NCBI GenBank assembly: GCA_002840245.1
Contig: PHAA01000018.1
Span: 1 to 64,000, forward strand
Length of the DNA: 64,000 bases
Direction: 5' to 3'
Source: Firmicutes bacterium HGW-Firmicutes-15
GTDB taxonomy: Bacteria > Bacillota > Syntrophomonadia > Syntrophomonadales > Syntrophomonadaceae
Shown piece by piece: positions 16,388 to 26,227 of this stretch. Below the pieces are notes generated by a model. The model saw only the letters and a list, made by a program, of their open reading frames with translations. It did not search any database and was not told the DNA's origin. The stretch's first letter is position 1, and each line of letters begins with the position of its first letter. Made by a program: the position numbers and the translations under genes.

Positions 16388-17629
16388 ATGTCGAAAAAAA
16401 CCTCTGCAACGAAGCAGAGTGGTCCTGGCAAGGGATTGCTCATATTTTTCCTGCTGCTGGTAATTGTCGCAGCTCTTGGTTTTGTCCCTGCGATAAACCA
16501 CAATGTAGCATCAGGTATGAACCTGGTAGCATATAATGGTGGGCATACCACTGAGTTAAGCGGGGAAATCGGTACTATCTTTGACACCTTGAAATACCAG
16601 CGCTCTATTCACATATTGGCCATGTTGCTGGTGGGTTTTGGATTCCTGATGGTTTTTATAAGGAAACATGGCTACAGTGCCATTACGGCAACATTTTTGG
16701 TTGTGAGTGTTGCTATCCCGATGTATATGCTGGTGAAAAGTTACGGAGGTCAGCATTTTTCATTGTCGACTATTGATATTAACACCTTCATCTTTGCTGA
16801 ATTTGCAGCAGCCAGTCTTCTAATAGCAATTGGAGCGCCTATGGGCAGGCTCAAAATGGAACAGTACTTCATAATGGCACTTCTTTTCATTCCCGCCTAT
16901 ATATTTAATGAATGGCTTATTTTGGATAGCGGTTATTTTACTGGTTTTCTAGATACAGGTGGATCGGTAGTCATCCATGCCTTTGGGGCTTATTTTGGAC
17001 TGGGGGTAGTAGCTAATACCCTCGCACGTTTCAAGGACGCACCTTCTTGTGAGAGCGATGCCATGAGTAATCAGTTTGCTCTGCTGGGCAGTATGATACT
17101 TTGGCTGTTTTGGCCTTCATTTACCAGTGCCCTGGTTGCTCCTGATAGGGTGGTTCTCACCGCTATTAATACCGTTTTTGCCCTTTGTGGAGCTACTATC
17201 GCTACCTATATTTTCTCTCGCATAATTAGAGGCAAAATTGAAATCGCTGACATCGCCAACGCAGCATTGGCCGGCGGAGTAGCGATAGGTTCCATCTGCA
17301 ATCTGACTAATCCAGGTTATGCTTTGCTAATCGGTATCGCAGCAGGTGCAATCAGTACCATTGGGTACACAATAATAGCCCCTAGAGTGGAAAGGTTTAT
17401 TAAAGGTACTGATACCTGCGGGGTTCACAACCTGCATGGAATGCCCGGCATTTTTGGAGGTATGACTGGAATAATAATTACTGGTGCGGCAGGCGTACAG
17501 GTATTTGGAATAGTTGCCACGGTATTAATTGCTTTCGTTGCTGGTAAAATCACCGGTTTAGTTATTGATCTTTTGGGTACTAAAGAAATTCCTTACAGCG
17601 ATGAAGAAGAATTTCTGTTAGACTACTAA
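16388..17629 (+). CDS. Rh-type ammonium/ammonia channel
   Basis: 413 aa with about eleven to twelve membrane helices. The Rh-family signature is clear: GGSVVIHAFGAYFGL carries the first pore His, and GVHNLHGMPGIFGG the second. It is closer to Rh glycoprotein-like channels than to the AmtB family (no AmtB DFAGG motif), which is unusual in Firmicutes. It passes NH3/NH4+ across the membrane. No glnB/glnK gene is adjacent, unlike most amtB loci. GGATGGAGAATAAT gives the SD before ATG 16388. It ends convergently with the metallo-hydrolase gene. Confidence 0.85.
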   Translation: MSKKTSATKQSGPGKGLLIFFLLLVIVAALGFVPAINHNVASGMNLVAYNGGHTTELSGEIGTIFDTLKYQRSIHILAMLLVGFGFLMVFIRKHGYSAITATFLVVSVAIPMYMLVKSYGGQHFSLSTIDINTFIFAEFAAASLLIAIGAPMGRLKMEQYFIMALLFIPAYIFNEWLILDSGYFTGFLDTGGSVVIHAFGAYFGLGVVANTLARFKDAPSCESDAMSNQFALLGSMILWLFWPSFTSALVAPDRVVLTAINTVFALCGATIATYIFSRIIRGKIEIADIANAALAGGVAIGSICNLTNPGYALLIGIAAGAISTIGYTIIAPRVERFIKGTDTCGVHNLHGMPGIFGGMTGIIITGAAGVQVFGIVATVLIAFVAGKITGLVIDLLGTKEIPYSDEEEFLLDY

Positions 17630-17720
17630 ATTAAATGGATCTTCAAACGAAGCGGCTAACTCAAAAGCTCTAATTACGTAACTGAACCCAAAGAATCCCG
17701 TATCATTTCAAAGTTGATAT

Positions 17721-17790
17721 GCTCCCCTTAAAGTAGACAGTTAAAAAATAACAAAATTTTGTTTTTCTTACTGTCTACTTGACGGGGTGC
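17721..17790. repeat. Long interrupted palindrome between convergent genes
   Basis: AAGTAGACAG (17731-17740) and CTGTCTACTT (17771-17780) are perfect arms. They flank an A-rich/T-rich stem ending in AACAAAA/TTTTGTT, and are flanked by CTCCCC and CGGGG that can extend pairing. It can act as a two-way terminator for the flanking convergent genes, or be a miniature inverted-repeat element. Confidence 0.65.
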
Positions 17791-17817
17791 AGTTCAATTC
17801 AGTTTGGAACAGCCTCT

Positions 17818-18576
17818 TTATTTTTGAAAAACCATCCACTCTCCATCATAAGGGATGTACACTTGGTCAATTAGTGCTTCCTCGGCAACGTATTCTTTCA
17901 ATTCCTGCCTCGATAACGAACAATGGTTCCATGCTTCTAAATGGATAACGACGATTTTTGCTGATGGAGCTTGTTTAGATACCTTATTAATATCTTCCTT
18001 TGTCATAGTAATTGGATCGCCGCTGCTAAACTTAGCCGCTCCAGCAAAGCAAACAATTATCTGGGGTTGGTATTTTTCTATTGCCGATTGGACCTCGGGA
18101 CACCAGATAGTATCTCCCGTGATATAGAGAGATGGTTCACCTTTCGACTGAAGCACAAATCCGGATACAGGCCCCATTTTTTGACCGATTTTGCCGGTGC
18201 CGTGTTGCCCTTCAGTTCTGCTGATGGTAATTTCATTCCACTCATAGGATTGATCAATAATTTGAACTTCATAAAAACCTGCTTCTTCAATTTTTTCTTT
18301 ATCCGTAGGCTGGCAAAACACCTGGGTGCTTTTTGGCAACAATTGCATAGCAGTATCATCAAAGTGATCGCGGTGGGTATGTGTGAGTATTAGTGAATCG
18401 ACGTGGATTAATTCTGATTTATCCATTGGTAAATCAACCAGTGGATTATTAAAGGTGTTGGCAACATCGGGAACAGCCGGCATGGTTCCCGCTGCACTTA
18501 ACATCGGATCAAGTAAAATACGTTTTTCGTTAATATCTATTAATAATGTGGCATGACGAATTAATTGAATTTTCAT
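17818..18576 (-). CDS. MBL-fold metallo-hydrolase (UlaG/UPF0173-like)
   Basis: 252 aa. The metal-binding motif THTHRDHFD supplies His66, His68, Asp70 and His71; later ligands are likely in LYITGDT and IVVIHLEAWNH. Members hydrolyse lactones or phosphoesters; the substrate is unknown. The ATG at 18576 has GGAGG 8 nt upstream. It is transcribed divergently from an Lrp-type regulator 108 bp away, which may control it. Confidence 0.88.
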   Translation of the reverse strand: MKIQLIRHATLLIDINEKRILLDPMLSAAGTMPAVPDVANTFNNPLVDLPMDKSELIHVDSLILTHTHRDHFDDTAMQLLPKSTQVFCQPTDKEKIEEAGFYEVQIIDQSYEWNEITISRTEGQHGTGKIGQKMGPVSGFVLQSKGEPSLYITGDTIWCPEVQSAIEKYQPQIIVCFAGAAKFSSGDPITMTKEDINKVSKQAPSAKIVVIHLEAWNHCSLSRQELKEYVAEEALIDQVYIPYDGEWMVFQK

Positions 18577-18684
18577 GACTTACACCTCCCAATATTATTA
18601 TATACTTATTATTACATAAGCCTTTATTAGTTAGCGTGCGTATAGAAGCGGTTTCACTTTTGTTATGAAAGGATATTAATTATT

Positions 18685-19101
18685 ATGCTTGATGAAACAG
18701 ATTTTAAAATCATCGACTTATTAATTAACAATGCAAGAATGCAATGGCGAGAAATTGGTGACCAAGTTCACCTGACTGGTCAAGCAGTAGCCAATCGCAT
18801 TCGTAAAATGGAAGATTTAGAGATCATTGAAGGTTTTACGATTAGAATTAATGAAAGGCAATTAGGAAAATCAGTGCTTGCCTTTGTAACAGTTTTTATG
18901 AAAACAACCGATCATTTAGCATTTCGTCAGTTTATTGATCAAAAAGAATCTATCAAAGAAGCCAATCAGATAAGTGGGGAAGGATGCTATTTATTAAAGG
19001 TAAATGTCTCAACCCAGGAGGAGTTATTGCAGATTCTAAACGACATATTGAAATATGGCAATTATCGGGTTAATTTATCAATTGGAAAATTAAAAGGATA
19101 A
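18685..19101 (+). CDS. Lrp/AsnC-family transcriptional regulator
   Basis: 138 aa. N-terminal helix-turn-helix (LDETDFKIIDLLINNARMQW, then VANRIRKMEDLEIIEGF) and a C-terminal RAM/AsnC ligand domain (about 65-135), somewhat short but complete. It senses a small molecule, often an amino acid. It is divergent from the MBL-fold hydrolase, the usual arrangement for a local regulator. The start has AAAGGAT upstream. Confidence 0.9.
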   Translation: MLDETDFKIIDLLINNARMQWREIGDQVHLTGQAVANRIRKMEDLEIIEGFTIRINERQLGKSVLAFVTVFMKTTDHLAFRQFIDQKESIKEANQISGEGCYLLKVNVSTQEELLQILNDILKYGNYRVNLSIGKLKG

Positions 19102-19219
19102 ATAATATGTAGAACAGAGAAGGTTGAAATAAATGTATGGTAAATTATGAGATGATGAAAGCCATAGGCTCTTTTTTGCGTATTTAGGTATGATAACCAA
19201 GAAAGAGGTGGCTTTATTT

Positions 19220-20185
19220 ATGCAGAAAAGAATAGTATTACTTTTGATTTTTCTGATTGTATTGGCTTTTCCTGGGACATCTGCGGCTAATCTGGCACCG
19301 GGTGATTTTATTGATATTAAAGGGTCTTGGGCAGAGCCGGAAATCCAAACGGTTTGCAGGCTTGGCCTCATGAATGGTACTGGCACCGATGCCCAGGGAT
19401 TTAAGGTTTTTGCTCCTGAAAGCTTGGTTAGTCGTTCTCAGTTGGCTTGCGTCCTGGCGCACACTTTTCAGCTGGATTATGGTCAGATCAGATTTATCAA
19501 AGAGCCAGCAGCCAGTGATTATTATCGGGACGTGGATAATACGGCCTGGTATGCCGGCGATGTGGTAATGTGTGCTATTAACAAAATATTTGATACTATG
19601 GAAAACTTCTATCCTGATAGTGCTGTTAGTCGTATTGAAATAGCCCGAGCGATTCAACAATCTTTTACGGCTAAAGGAATAATGATACCAATGATTATGA
19701 GTATGCCCATATATGAGGATACGAATGGTTTATCCCAGCAGGAAATGAACGCTATGATTTTTGTGAATAATACTGGAATTATGAAGGGAGAAGGCACGAA
19801 GTTCCGGCCCGAGGATAATGTTACCCGAGCTGAACTGGCTAAGAATCTTATGCGTTGTATCGAGTTAAGTGGAGTTAATGAAAATAATAATGGACAGGAA
19901 TATACGGCTGTGGTTGGCCAGACCTTTGTAGTTTCCCTGGCTGGCAACCCTAGTACGGGCTATGTCTGGCATGTTTCCAAGCCGGAGGATGAAGAAGTGC
20001 TCACGCAGACGGATGCTGGCTATATTAGCGATTCCAAACAGATAATCCCCGGTCAGGGAGGCCGGAATTACTGGAAATTTACAGCCCTGCAGGCGGGGAC
20101 GACTGAAATATCAATGGTCTATGCGCGCCCCTGGGAGAGTGTCCAACCAGCGCAGACCTTCACTCTAAAAGTCATTGTGAAATAA
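19220..20185 (+). CDS. Secreted SLH-domain protein with C-terminal chagasin-like (I42) inhibitor domain
   Basis: 321 aa from ATG 19220 (AGAGGTGG 8 nt upstream). A signal peptide covers about residues 1-22 (hydrophobic IVLLLIFLIVLAF, then GTSAA). Three S-layer homology repeats follow: about 29-85 (FIDIKGSWAEPEIQ), 90-145 (YRDVDNTAWYAGDV) and 150-210 (VTRAELAKNLMRC). The last 95 residues match chagasin-type cysteine protease inhibitors: NPSTGYVW, GQGGRNYWKF and ARPWE are the three contact loops. It is likely anchored to the cell wall through the SLH repeats and displays a protease inhibitor outside the cell. Single gene with its own terminator. Confidence 0.9.
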   Translation: MQKRIVLLLIFLIVLAFPGTSAANLAPGDFIDIKGSWAEPEIQTVCRLGLMNGTGTDAQGFKVFAPESLVSRSQLACVLAHTFQLDYGQIRFIKEPAASDYYRDVDNTAWYAGDVVMCAINKIFDTMENFYPDSAVSRIEIARAIQQSFTAKGIMIPMIMSMPIYEDTNGLSQQEMNAMIFVNNTGIMKGEGTKFRPEDNVTRAELAKNLMRCIELSGVNENNNGQEYTAVVGQTFVVSLAGNPSTGYVWHVSKPEDEEVLTQTDAGYISDSKQIIPGQGGRNYWKFTALQAGTTEISMVYARPWESVQPAQTFTLKVIVK

Positions 20186-20223
20186 ATAGTCGTACTGAAA
20201 ACATACAAATAAATCGATATTAG

Positions 20224-20260
20224 AAAACATAGTCATATTTTCAAATGACTATGTTTTTTA
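20224..20260 (+). terminator. Rho-independent terminator
   Basis: AACATAGTCAT (20226-20236) pairs with ATGACTATGTT (20245-20255), then T-rich sequence. Confidence 0.9.
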
Positions 20261-20367
20261 TATGAGCATATTTAGGTGGAATACTGTTTCATTATGAGGT
20301 AGTCGACTATTAACCGTATACTTGCTAAAATGAGAAATGAAGGTAACAGAAGCGGGGTGAAGTGGAC

Positions 20368-21453
20368 ATGGTCAAAGCTAATTATTATCATGGCAATATT
20401 ATTATGCTAAGGATTTTTTGGATTTTCCTTTTTATAAATATCGTGGCTGTAATTGTATTCGGCGGTCCATACTTCTGGAATCTATTACTTATGATGCTTA
20501 TTGAAATGGCTATACTTTTACTGGTTAATTATTTTATGGGCAATCCTAAGCATGCGTCCTCAAACGAAGAGGCCACCTTAGAAACAGTTTTAGGCGAACT
20601 GGATATTGTTACCTGGTCTTCTGAACCGGGAAAAAACAAATTCTTTATCTCGGCTGGCATAGAGCAGATAGCTGGGTATAGTGCTAAAGATTTTATCAAG
20701 CGGCCTGAATTATTTAGGAAAATAGTTCATCCGTATGATCTTTTCCGGGTTAGGGAATCCGAAAACGAATTGCTGGCTGGGAAAAAGAGCATAATCGAAT
20801 ATCGTATCCTGATGCCGAATAGCGAGACCAAGTGGATAAATAATATGGCTGTTCCTCTGAAAGACAGGTCAGGTCGGGTTTTTAGGCTAGATGGTATTAT
20901 CATAGACGTTACCCGGGAGAAGGAGTCTGAAGAGAAAATGACCCGAATGGCCTTATATGATACGTTGACTGGACTACCGAACCGCAGCATGTTTGAAAAA
21001 TACTTCACTTATTTTGTAGCTCGAAATAAACATATGCCTCAGAAAATGGCGGTTGTTTTTATAGACTTGGATTCCTTTAAGGTGGTTAATGACACCTTCG
21101 GTCACGACAAGGGGGACCTGTTACTTAAGGAGGTGACAGGTCGATTGAAAAATATTTTTCGTGGAACTGACCTCTTATCCCGACTCGGAGGCGATGAGTT
21201 CGTTGCTTTACTTACTCGAATAACTAAAGAGTCACTTATAATAGTAAGCGAAAGAATACTTGCTGCCTTATCGGAACCATTTGTGATAGACGGTCATGAG
21301 CTAGTCATTGGCGCCAGTATTGGGATCAGTGTTAGTCCCGATGATGGTGAAGATTTGGAGACCCTGGTACGAAATGCCGACCAAGCAATGTATGGTGCTA
21401 AGGCTAAGGGTAAGAATACCTATCAATTCTACAAGGGATCTCTTTGGGGTTGA
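20368..21453 (+). CDS. Membrane diguanylate cyclase (PAS-GGDEF)
   Basis: 361 aa. Two N-terminal membrane helices (about 12-28 and 34-56), a PAS domain (about 75-185), then a GGDEF domain with the intact active site GGDEF at about 274-278. RGTD five residues before it is a complete inhibitory I-site, so product feedback is expected. It makes the second messenger c-di-GMP from two GTP. ATG 20368 is preferred over GTG 20362 because GGGGTG stands 8 nt before it. The last 25 bp overlap the convergent amidase gene. Confidence 0.93.
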   Translation: MVKANYYHGNIIMLRIFWIFLFINIVAVIVFGGPYFWNLLLMMLIEMAILLLVNYFMGNPKHASSNEEATLETVLGELDIVTWSSEPGKNKFFISAGIEQIAGYSAKDFIKRPELFRKIVHPYDLFRVRESENELLAGKKSIIEYRILMPNSETKWINNMAVPLKDRSGRVFRLDGIIIDVTREKESEEKMTRMALYDTLTGLPNRSMFEKYFTYFVARNKHMPQKMAVVFIDLDSFKVVNDTFGHDKGDLLLKEVTGRLKNIFRGTDLLSRLGGDEFVALLTRITKESLIIVSERILAALSEPFVIDGHELVIGASIGISVSPDDGEDLETLVRNADQAMYGAKAKGKNTYQFYKGSLWG

Positions 21454-22256
21454 GTAGGAGCGGCAGCTTCTGAAGCCACCATCTCATCTAAAATTTTTAT
21501 GATACCATCATATAAACCTTGTGCTGCTTTCATTCTGAATTTTTCGGTACTAAGGTTTTGTCTATCCCAATCATTGCTAATATATGCTACTTCAGCCAAA
21601 ACAATGGGCATCTTCGTGTTAGAGTACTTCATTTTAGGGGTTAACTCCTTAACTCCAACATCTATAGTTCCCAGTTCTTTTACCAATTCCTTTTGTAACA
21701 GTTGGGCGGCTCTTTTTCCTGTAATTCCATAGGAAGCAGCATTAATTGAAGGATTGAAATATGTAGAGGTCCCATTGTTTGAACTTACTTTATATGAATT
21801 GTTATGAATACTGACAAATAACGAAGCATTCAGACCGTTGGCAAATTCCCCCCTATCCTCCTGTTTCAATGTTCTATCATCCTGTCGGGTCATTTCTACC
21901 CTTATCCCAGAATTTTTGAGCATATCATAGAGCTTAAGGGATATGTTCAGATCAAAATCTTTCTCCTTCACCTCAATAAGCTTCGGATCAGTAGTATGAG
22001 GATAGATTGCTCCCGGATCATCTCCACCGTGACCAGGGTCAATTACTACTAATTTCTCTTTGTATTTGTGTTTTTGGGTAATACTATTAATAGTATCTAT
22101 TGGCGAATTCAGCCAGGTAATGCTCTTGGCCAAAGAAGTATTGTTCTCTTCAGGCATACTTACACCGTTAGTAAGTATTGCAGTTAATATTACTAGAAAG
22201 CCTATAACTGCAATTCCCGCTAAGGTATAAGAGCTATTTTTGAATGATTTTTTCAC
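21429..22256 (-). CDS. N-acetylmuramoyl-L-alanine amidase (Amidase_3)
   Basis: 275 aa starting with GTG 22256 (GGAGG 6 nt upstream). One N-terminal membrane anchor (about 10-30) is followed by the Amidase_3 catalytic domain. Zinc ligands are visible in VVIDPGHGGDDPG (His), VKEKDFNL-type region (Glu) and FVSIHNNS (His); the catalytic Glu is in VLAEVAYISN. It cuts the amide bond between MurNAc and the stem peptide in the wall. Single gene, convergent with the diguanylate cyclase. The close match to CwlD-type enzymes suggests a role in cell or spore wall; this is not certain. Confidence 0.9.
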   Translation of the reverse strand: MKKSFKNSSYTLAGIAVIGFLVILTAILTNGVSMPEENNTSLAKSITWLNSPIDTINSITQKHKYKEKLVVIDPGHGGDDPGAIYPHTTDPKLIEVKEKDFDLNISLKLYDMLKNSGIRVEMTRQDDRTLKQEDRGEFANGLNASLFVSIHNNSYKVSSNNGTSTYFNPSINAASYGITGKRAAQLLQKELVKELGTIDVGVKELTPKMKYSNTKMPIVLAEVAYISNDWDRQNLSTEKFRMKAAQGLYDGIIKILDEMVASEAAAPTQPQRDPL

Positions 22257-22421
22257 ATTTATCCTCCTTGGGTTGTAAACAATGCTTTGAAACTCGCTTC
22301 AATTACTATACTATATCACCCATAATTAGATTTTGGTTCGTCCTGTTTATCTTAATATCTATATAATCAACGATAATTATTAAGTGAGCAACCCCATAAT
22401 ATATTGGAATGGAGGGATTCT

Positions 22422-22976
22422 GTGGATATTAGTACCGGGGCAATTACCGAACTGGCAAGCTTTGCAGGAGGTTGTTTTTGGTGTATGGTGGCCCCCTTTG
22501 AACAATTATATGGCGTGATTCAAGTGGTAGCTGGTTATACAGGCGGAAAGACTGATAATCCTACTTATGAGCAAGTGTGTTCCGGAAACACCGGGCACTT
22601 TGAGGCGGTACAGATTAGTTTTGACTCTGGAGTGTTAGCCTATGATAGTCTTCTGGAAACGTTTTGGAGGCAAATAGACCCTACTGATGAGGGTGGTCAG
22701 TTTCATGATCGGGGAATATCCTACCAAAGCGCTATTTTTTATCACAATGAGTCCCAAAAGCAAAAAGCCGAAGCGTCTAAAAAAGCCCTGGATAAAAGTG
22801 GCCGTTTTAGCAGACCGATTGTAACTCCTATCCTTCCCGCAGTTACCTTTTATCCTGCCGAAGACTATCATCAGGATTACCATGCAACTTGTTCGATTCC
22901 CTATTCGATGTATCGAAAGGCCTCAGGTCGTGATGAGTTTATTAAAAGGCACTGGGAGCAAGAAAAATGGGACTAA
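22422..22976 (+). CDS. msrA: Peptide methionine-S-sulfoxide reductase A
   Basis: 184 aa from GTG 22422; GGAGGG stands 5 nt before it, so the TTG 18 nt earlier is less likely. Active site GGCFWC with catalytic Cys18. It reduces the S-form of methionine sulfoxide in proteins. Its end overlaps msrB by 10 bp. Confidence 0.96.
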   Translation: MDISTGAITELASFAGGCFWCMVAPFEQLYGVIQVVAGYTGGKTDNPTYEQVCSGNTGHFEAVQISFDSGVLAYDSLLETFWRQIDPTDEGGQFHDRGISYQSAIFYHNESQKQKAEASKKALDKSGRFSRPIVTPILPAVTFYPAEDYHQDYHATCSIPYSMYRKASGRDEFIKRHWEQEKWD

Positions 22977-23401
22977 AGAAGGATTTAAAGGATAAATTAA
23001 GCACTTTACAGTATGAAGTAACCCAGAAAAATGCTACCGAACCTCCTTTCCAGAATATCTATTGGGATCATAAGGGTGAAGGGATATATGTCGATATTGT
23101 ATCGGGCGAACCGCTTTTTAGTTCACTGGACAAATTTGATTCCAGCTGTGGATGGCCCAGCTTTACCAGACCGCTTGATCCGGAGTCTATTAAGGAGCGA
23201 GTGGATAGAGGCCTTTTCATGAAACGCATTGAGGTTCGCAGCAAACAAGCTGACTCCCATCTGGGCCATGTCTTTAACGATGGTCCAAAACCTAACGGCC
23301 TGCGCTACTGCATAAACTCCGCATCCTTACGCTTCGTTCCTAAAGAAAGACTGGAAGAGGAAGGTTATGGAGAATATAGTGCGCTGTTTGCTAGTCAGTA
23401 G
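22967..23401 (+). CDS. msrB: Peptide methionine-R-sulfoxide reductase B
   Basis: 144 aa. Catalytic Cys115 in [12 protein letters not shown] and a second Cys61 in SSCGWPSF. The two CxxC zinc knuckles of many MsrB proteins are absent, so it is the zinc-free type. It repairs the R-form, complementing MsrA; the overlap with msrA implies co-translation. The SD is GGGAGC, inside the msrA end. Confidence 0.96.
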   Translation: MGLKKDLKDKLSTLQYEVTQKNATEPPFQNIYWDHKGEGIYVDIVSGEPLFSSLDKFDSSCGWPSFTRPLDPESIKERVDRGLFMKRIEVRSKQADSHLGHVFNDGPKPNGLRYCINSASLRFVPKERLEEEGYGEYSALFASQ

Positions 23402-23406
23402 GGTGA

Positions 23407-25086
23407 TCACCCCTCTAGCTTCCGGTATTGTTCAATTCCCCTGGTCATCAGTAAATAGTAAAAAACCACTGCTGCCACAGTGAAACAGCTTAACATAAAT
23501 GTTGCTGCTAGGATCGGGGAATGAATGAAGCGGATTACGATGTATAGGACAGCCCCTCCTAGCAAAATAGAAAAGAGTATCGAAAATACTACATTTAAAT
23601 TCTGCTTCACTGCCTTTTGCTCGTTGTCCCAATCTAGTTTTGGCCGGAAAATATCGATCAGCAAACCTGCTTCTATAATAGGCACTATCGCCACCAGGCT
23701 TACAGCTAGTATCATTCCTATTAGAGCTATTTTTAAAGGCATTAAAATAATCGCCCCAATTAGCAGCAGGACAGCCCCTATGATGCCCAATAGGTAGCCG
23801 GAGAGCAGTTTGGCCTGCACCTGTTGCTTATAAGATAGGGGGATATATTTGGATATAAAAAATTCTTTGCCTTCTCGCGACAATGATGTGGCTGTAATAG
23901 CGTTAGAACCTGCCAGAAAGATAACTGCGCCGACAATAACGACCATCAAAATCGTCTGACCTACCGGTTGGGAGATTAGATCTTCCCAGGGCAGGGCTTC
24001 TTGTTTATTATGTGATTGGAGGAGGAATGGGATTATCAATATTACGGGTACAAGTAAGTTGGTCAGTACACAGTTCATAAAATATGGGGGGACTCTAAAT
24101 AAGAGGCGTATTTCTTTCATACAGTAGGATAGCAGGGCAGGTGAACCCTTGCCGAATCTCTCATAATCTGAGCTAGTAAGCATTTTCCGGCGGGCGGTCG
24201 TTTCACTGGAACCTACCAGACCTTTGAAATATAGTTTGTCGCCGACCAGCCAAGCAAGGGCAACTGCCAGCAGAGATAGGGCTGCAAATATCAACAGGTT
24301 AATCAGCCCCGCAACTTTATTAGCACTGATTAGAGCCAAGCCTAGATATTTGGTAGATGGAAAAACCCGGCTTATTAGGTTTACCAGGCCATACTGGTCT
24401 GTAAGCAGATTCTGTAAGAATGCCGGATCCATAGCATTAATGCCTGACTTCTGAAAAAGGAATTGGTATCCAATGGCTAGAGCTATAACCATCAGTCCAC
24501 CCAGGATCTTAAATAAGTCCTTGCGGCGGCCCAGGTTAGCAAATCTCATGACGATCACGGTAGGTATCGTTGCTAGGCTCAAGGGAAGCAAGGGGATTAA
24601 TAAAAAGCCAATCAGCGCATATAGCCAGTAAGTCAGTGATGCCCCGCTTTTTATCCCGAAAACTAATAGCGGTGGCAGTATAAACGGTAATTCAGTCAAA
24701 TATTCATAAGCTATGACCACGGAAAACCTTGCTCCCAGCACTTGCCAGCCGCTAAGGGGCAAAGCCAGAAGATTTTGGGCATCCCCGGCAAAATAGAAAA
24801 AGTTAATTACATAGAAAATACCGAAGAAAAATATCATAGAGCTGACCATTACTATACCTAGGATTAATATGGCGCCTTGCTGTCCAAGTGGTGCCAGAAG
24901 GTCATATCCCTGTATAAGTATCTTTGAGTACAACCACAATGAAGGGGCAACACCGGCAGCAATAGCGACTCCTAAGCCTAGTACTTTTAGATATTCAAGC
25001 TTATTTTTTCTAGCTTTAGCCTGGATAGCCGATATGCCCAAATTATTTATTAATAGGGTTTTAAGCAAAGTTATAAATCTATTCAT
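23407..25086 (-). CDS. ABC exporter permease (ABC-2 type)
   Basis: 559 aa from ATG 25086, whose start overlaps the end of the ATPase gene by 8 bp; a longer in-frame start would overlap it by 65 bp. About twelve membrane helices in two halves, with a cytoplasmic segment near residue 300. No substrate-binding protein or sensor is encoded, so it is probably an exporter. It ends 5 bp from the convergent msrB. Confidence 0.85.
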   Translation of the reverse strand: MNRFITLLKTLLINNLGISAIQAKARKNKLEYLKVLGLGVAIAAGVAPSLWLYSKILIQGYDLLAPLGQQGAILILGIVMVSSMIFFFGIFYVINFFYFAGDAQNLLALPLSGWQVLGARFSVVIAYEYLTELPFILPPLLVFGIKSGASLTYWLYALIGFLLIPLLPLSLATIPTVIVMRFANLGRRKDLFKILGGLMVIALAIGYQFLFQKSGINAMDPAFLQNLLTDQYGLVNLISRVFPSTKYLGLALISANKVAGLINLLIFAALSLLAVALAWLVGDKLYFKGLVGSSETTARRKMLTSSDYERFGKGSPALLSYCMKEIRLLFRVPPYFMNCVLTNLLVPVILIIPFLLQSHNKQEALPWEDLISQPVGQTILMVVIVGAVIFLAGSNAITATSLSREGKEFFISKYIPLSYKQQVQAKLLSGYLLGIIGAVLLLIGAIILMPLKIALIGMILAVSLVAIVPIIEAGLLIDIFRPKLDWDNEQKAVKQNLNVVFSILFSILLGGAVLYIVIRFIHSPILAATFMLSCFTVAAVVFYYLLMTRGIEQYRKLEG

Positions 25087-25807
25087 TTTCCGTAAGCTCC
25101 AGAAATAGATTTTCCAGTGATTGGTTCTCTCTGAGATGTTCATGGATTTCCTGCATACTCCCGCCTAAAATCACCTTGCCTTTATTGATGATGGCTACGC
25201 GATCACACACTTTTTCAGCTACATCTAATACATGGGTGGAGAAGAAAACCGTCTTTCCAGTATCTGCATGCTCGCGCATCATTTCTTTCAAATCGAAAGA
25301 GGAGCGGGGATCGAGGCCAGTCATAGGCTCATCTAATATCCAAACCGGGGGGTTATGGAGTAAAGCTCCTATCACCACGATCTTCTGTTTCATGCCGTGG
25401 GAATAGCTCTGGATGAGATCCCCTGCGGCTGCCGCCATTTCGAAACGCTTTAGTAGGGTTTGCATGAGGTCCAGCCGGGTTTCTGGAGGCACCATATATA
25501 CATCGGCCATAAAGTTCAGGTATTCTAAGCCGGTTAGTCGGGCAAAAATATTGGGGTCATCTGGAACAAACCCGAACTGCATTTTGGCCTCAATCGGGTT
25601 TTTCCGAATATCTTTGCCATTTATCTTTATCGTGCCCTCATCGGCATTTAAGATCCCCGTAATCATTTTAATCAATGTGGTCTTACCAGCCCCGTTCGGA
25701 CCTAGGAAGCCAAATATTTCACCGTTTCTAATGGTAAGGTTTACATTGTCAACAGCCTTCACCGTTCCACTGTTGTAACTCTTGGAAACCCCTATAATTT
25801 CTATCAT
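25079..25807 (-). CDS. ABC transporter ATP-binding protein
   Basis: 242 aa. Walker A GPNGAGKTT near residue 38, Walker B VWILDEPMTGLDP, H-loop STHVLDVAEK. The signature is SYSHGMKQK rather than LSGGQ, as in several drug and bacteriocin exporter ATPases. It is first in the two-gene operon with the permease, and AGGGGATAGG precedes the ATG. Substrate unknown. Confidence 0.92.
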   Translation of the reverse strand: MIEIIGVSKSYNSGTVKAVDNVNLTIRNGEIFGFLGPNGAGKTTLIKMITGILNADEGTIKINGKDIRKNPIEAKMQFGFVPDDPNIFARLTGLEYLNFMADVYMVPPETRLDLMQTLLKRFEMAAAAGDLIQSYSHGMKQKIVVIGALLHNPPVWILDEPMTGLDPRSSFDLKEMMREHADTGKTVFFSTHVLDVAEKVCDRVAIINKGKVILGGSMQEIHEHLRENQSLENLFLELTENE

Positions 25808-26227
25808 GTACCTATCCCCTAACTTTAGCTTCTATACAGGTGCCACTAGAGAACATCCTTATAACCATGATTAACTGTATTTAGTATGTCTATATACTGA
25901 AATTGTATCACAAATGAAATGGAAATTATCAGAGTCCTCTGGCATCCCGGTGAACAGGAGAACCATCGGACTGGGAGATAATACCAGGCATTGGAACCCT
26001 TGAAAATGTTGAACTTATTAATAATTCTTTTTATTCTCACTATTTCGAAGGTTTTCACACAGCGTGACATTCCTTTTAAAACTCATATAAATGAACTCCG
26101 AGGGAGCGTGTCAAAAGGATAGTCAACTTAACACCCTATATTATTACAGGTATTTTCGATTTATAGTGTAGTATATCTTAATAATTGAGTATAATAGTAT
26201 TATCGTAGCAAGGAAAGGAGTGGTCGT

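Noticed and set aside
26167-26195. Sigma-A promoter of hpf
   Set aside because: TATAAT at 26190-26195 is good but no acceptable -35 box is seen, so it is not listed as a feature.
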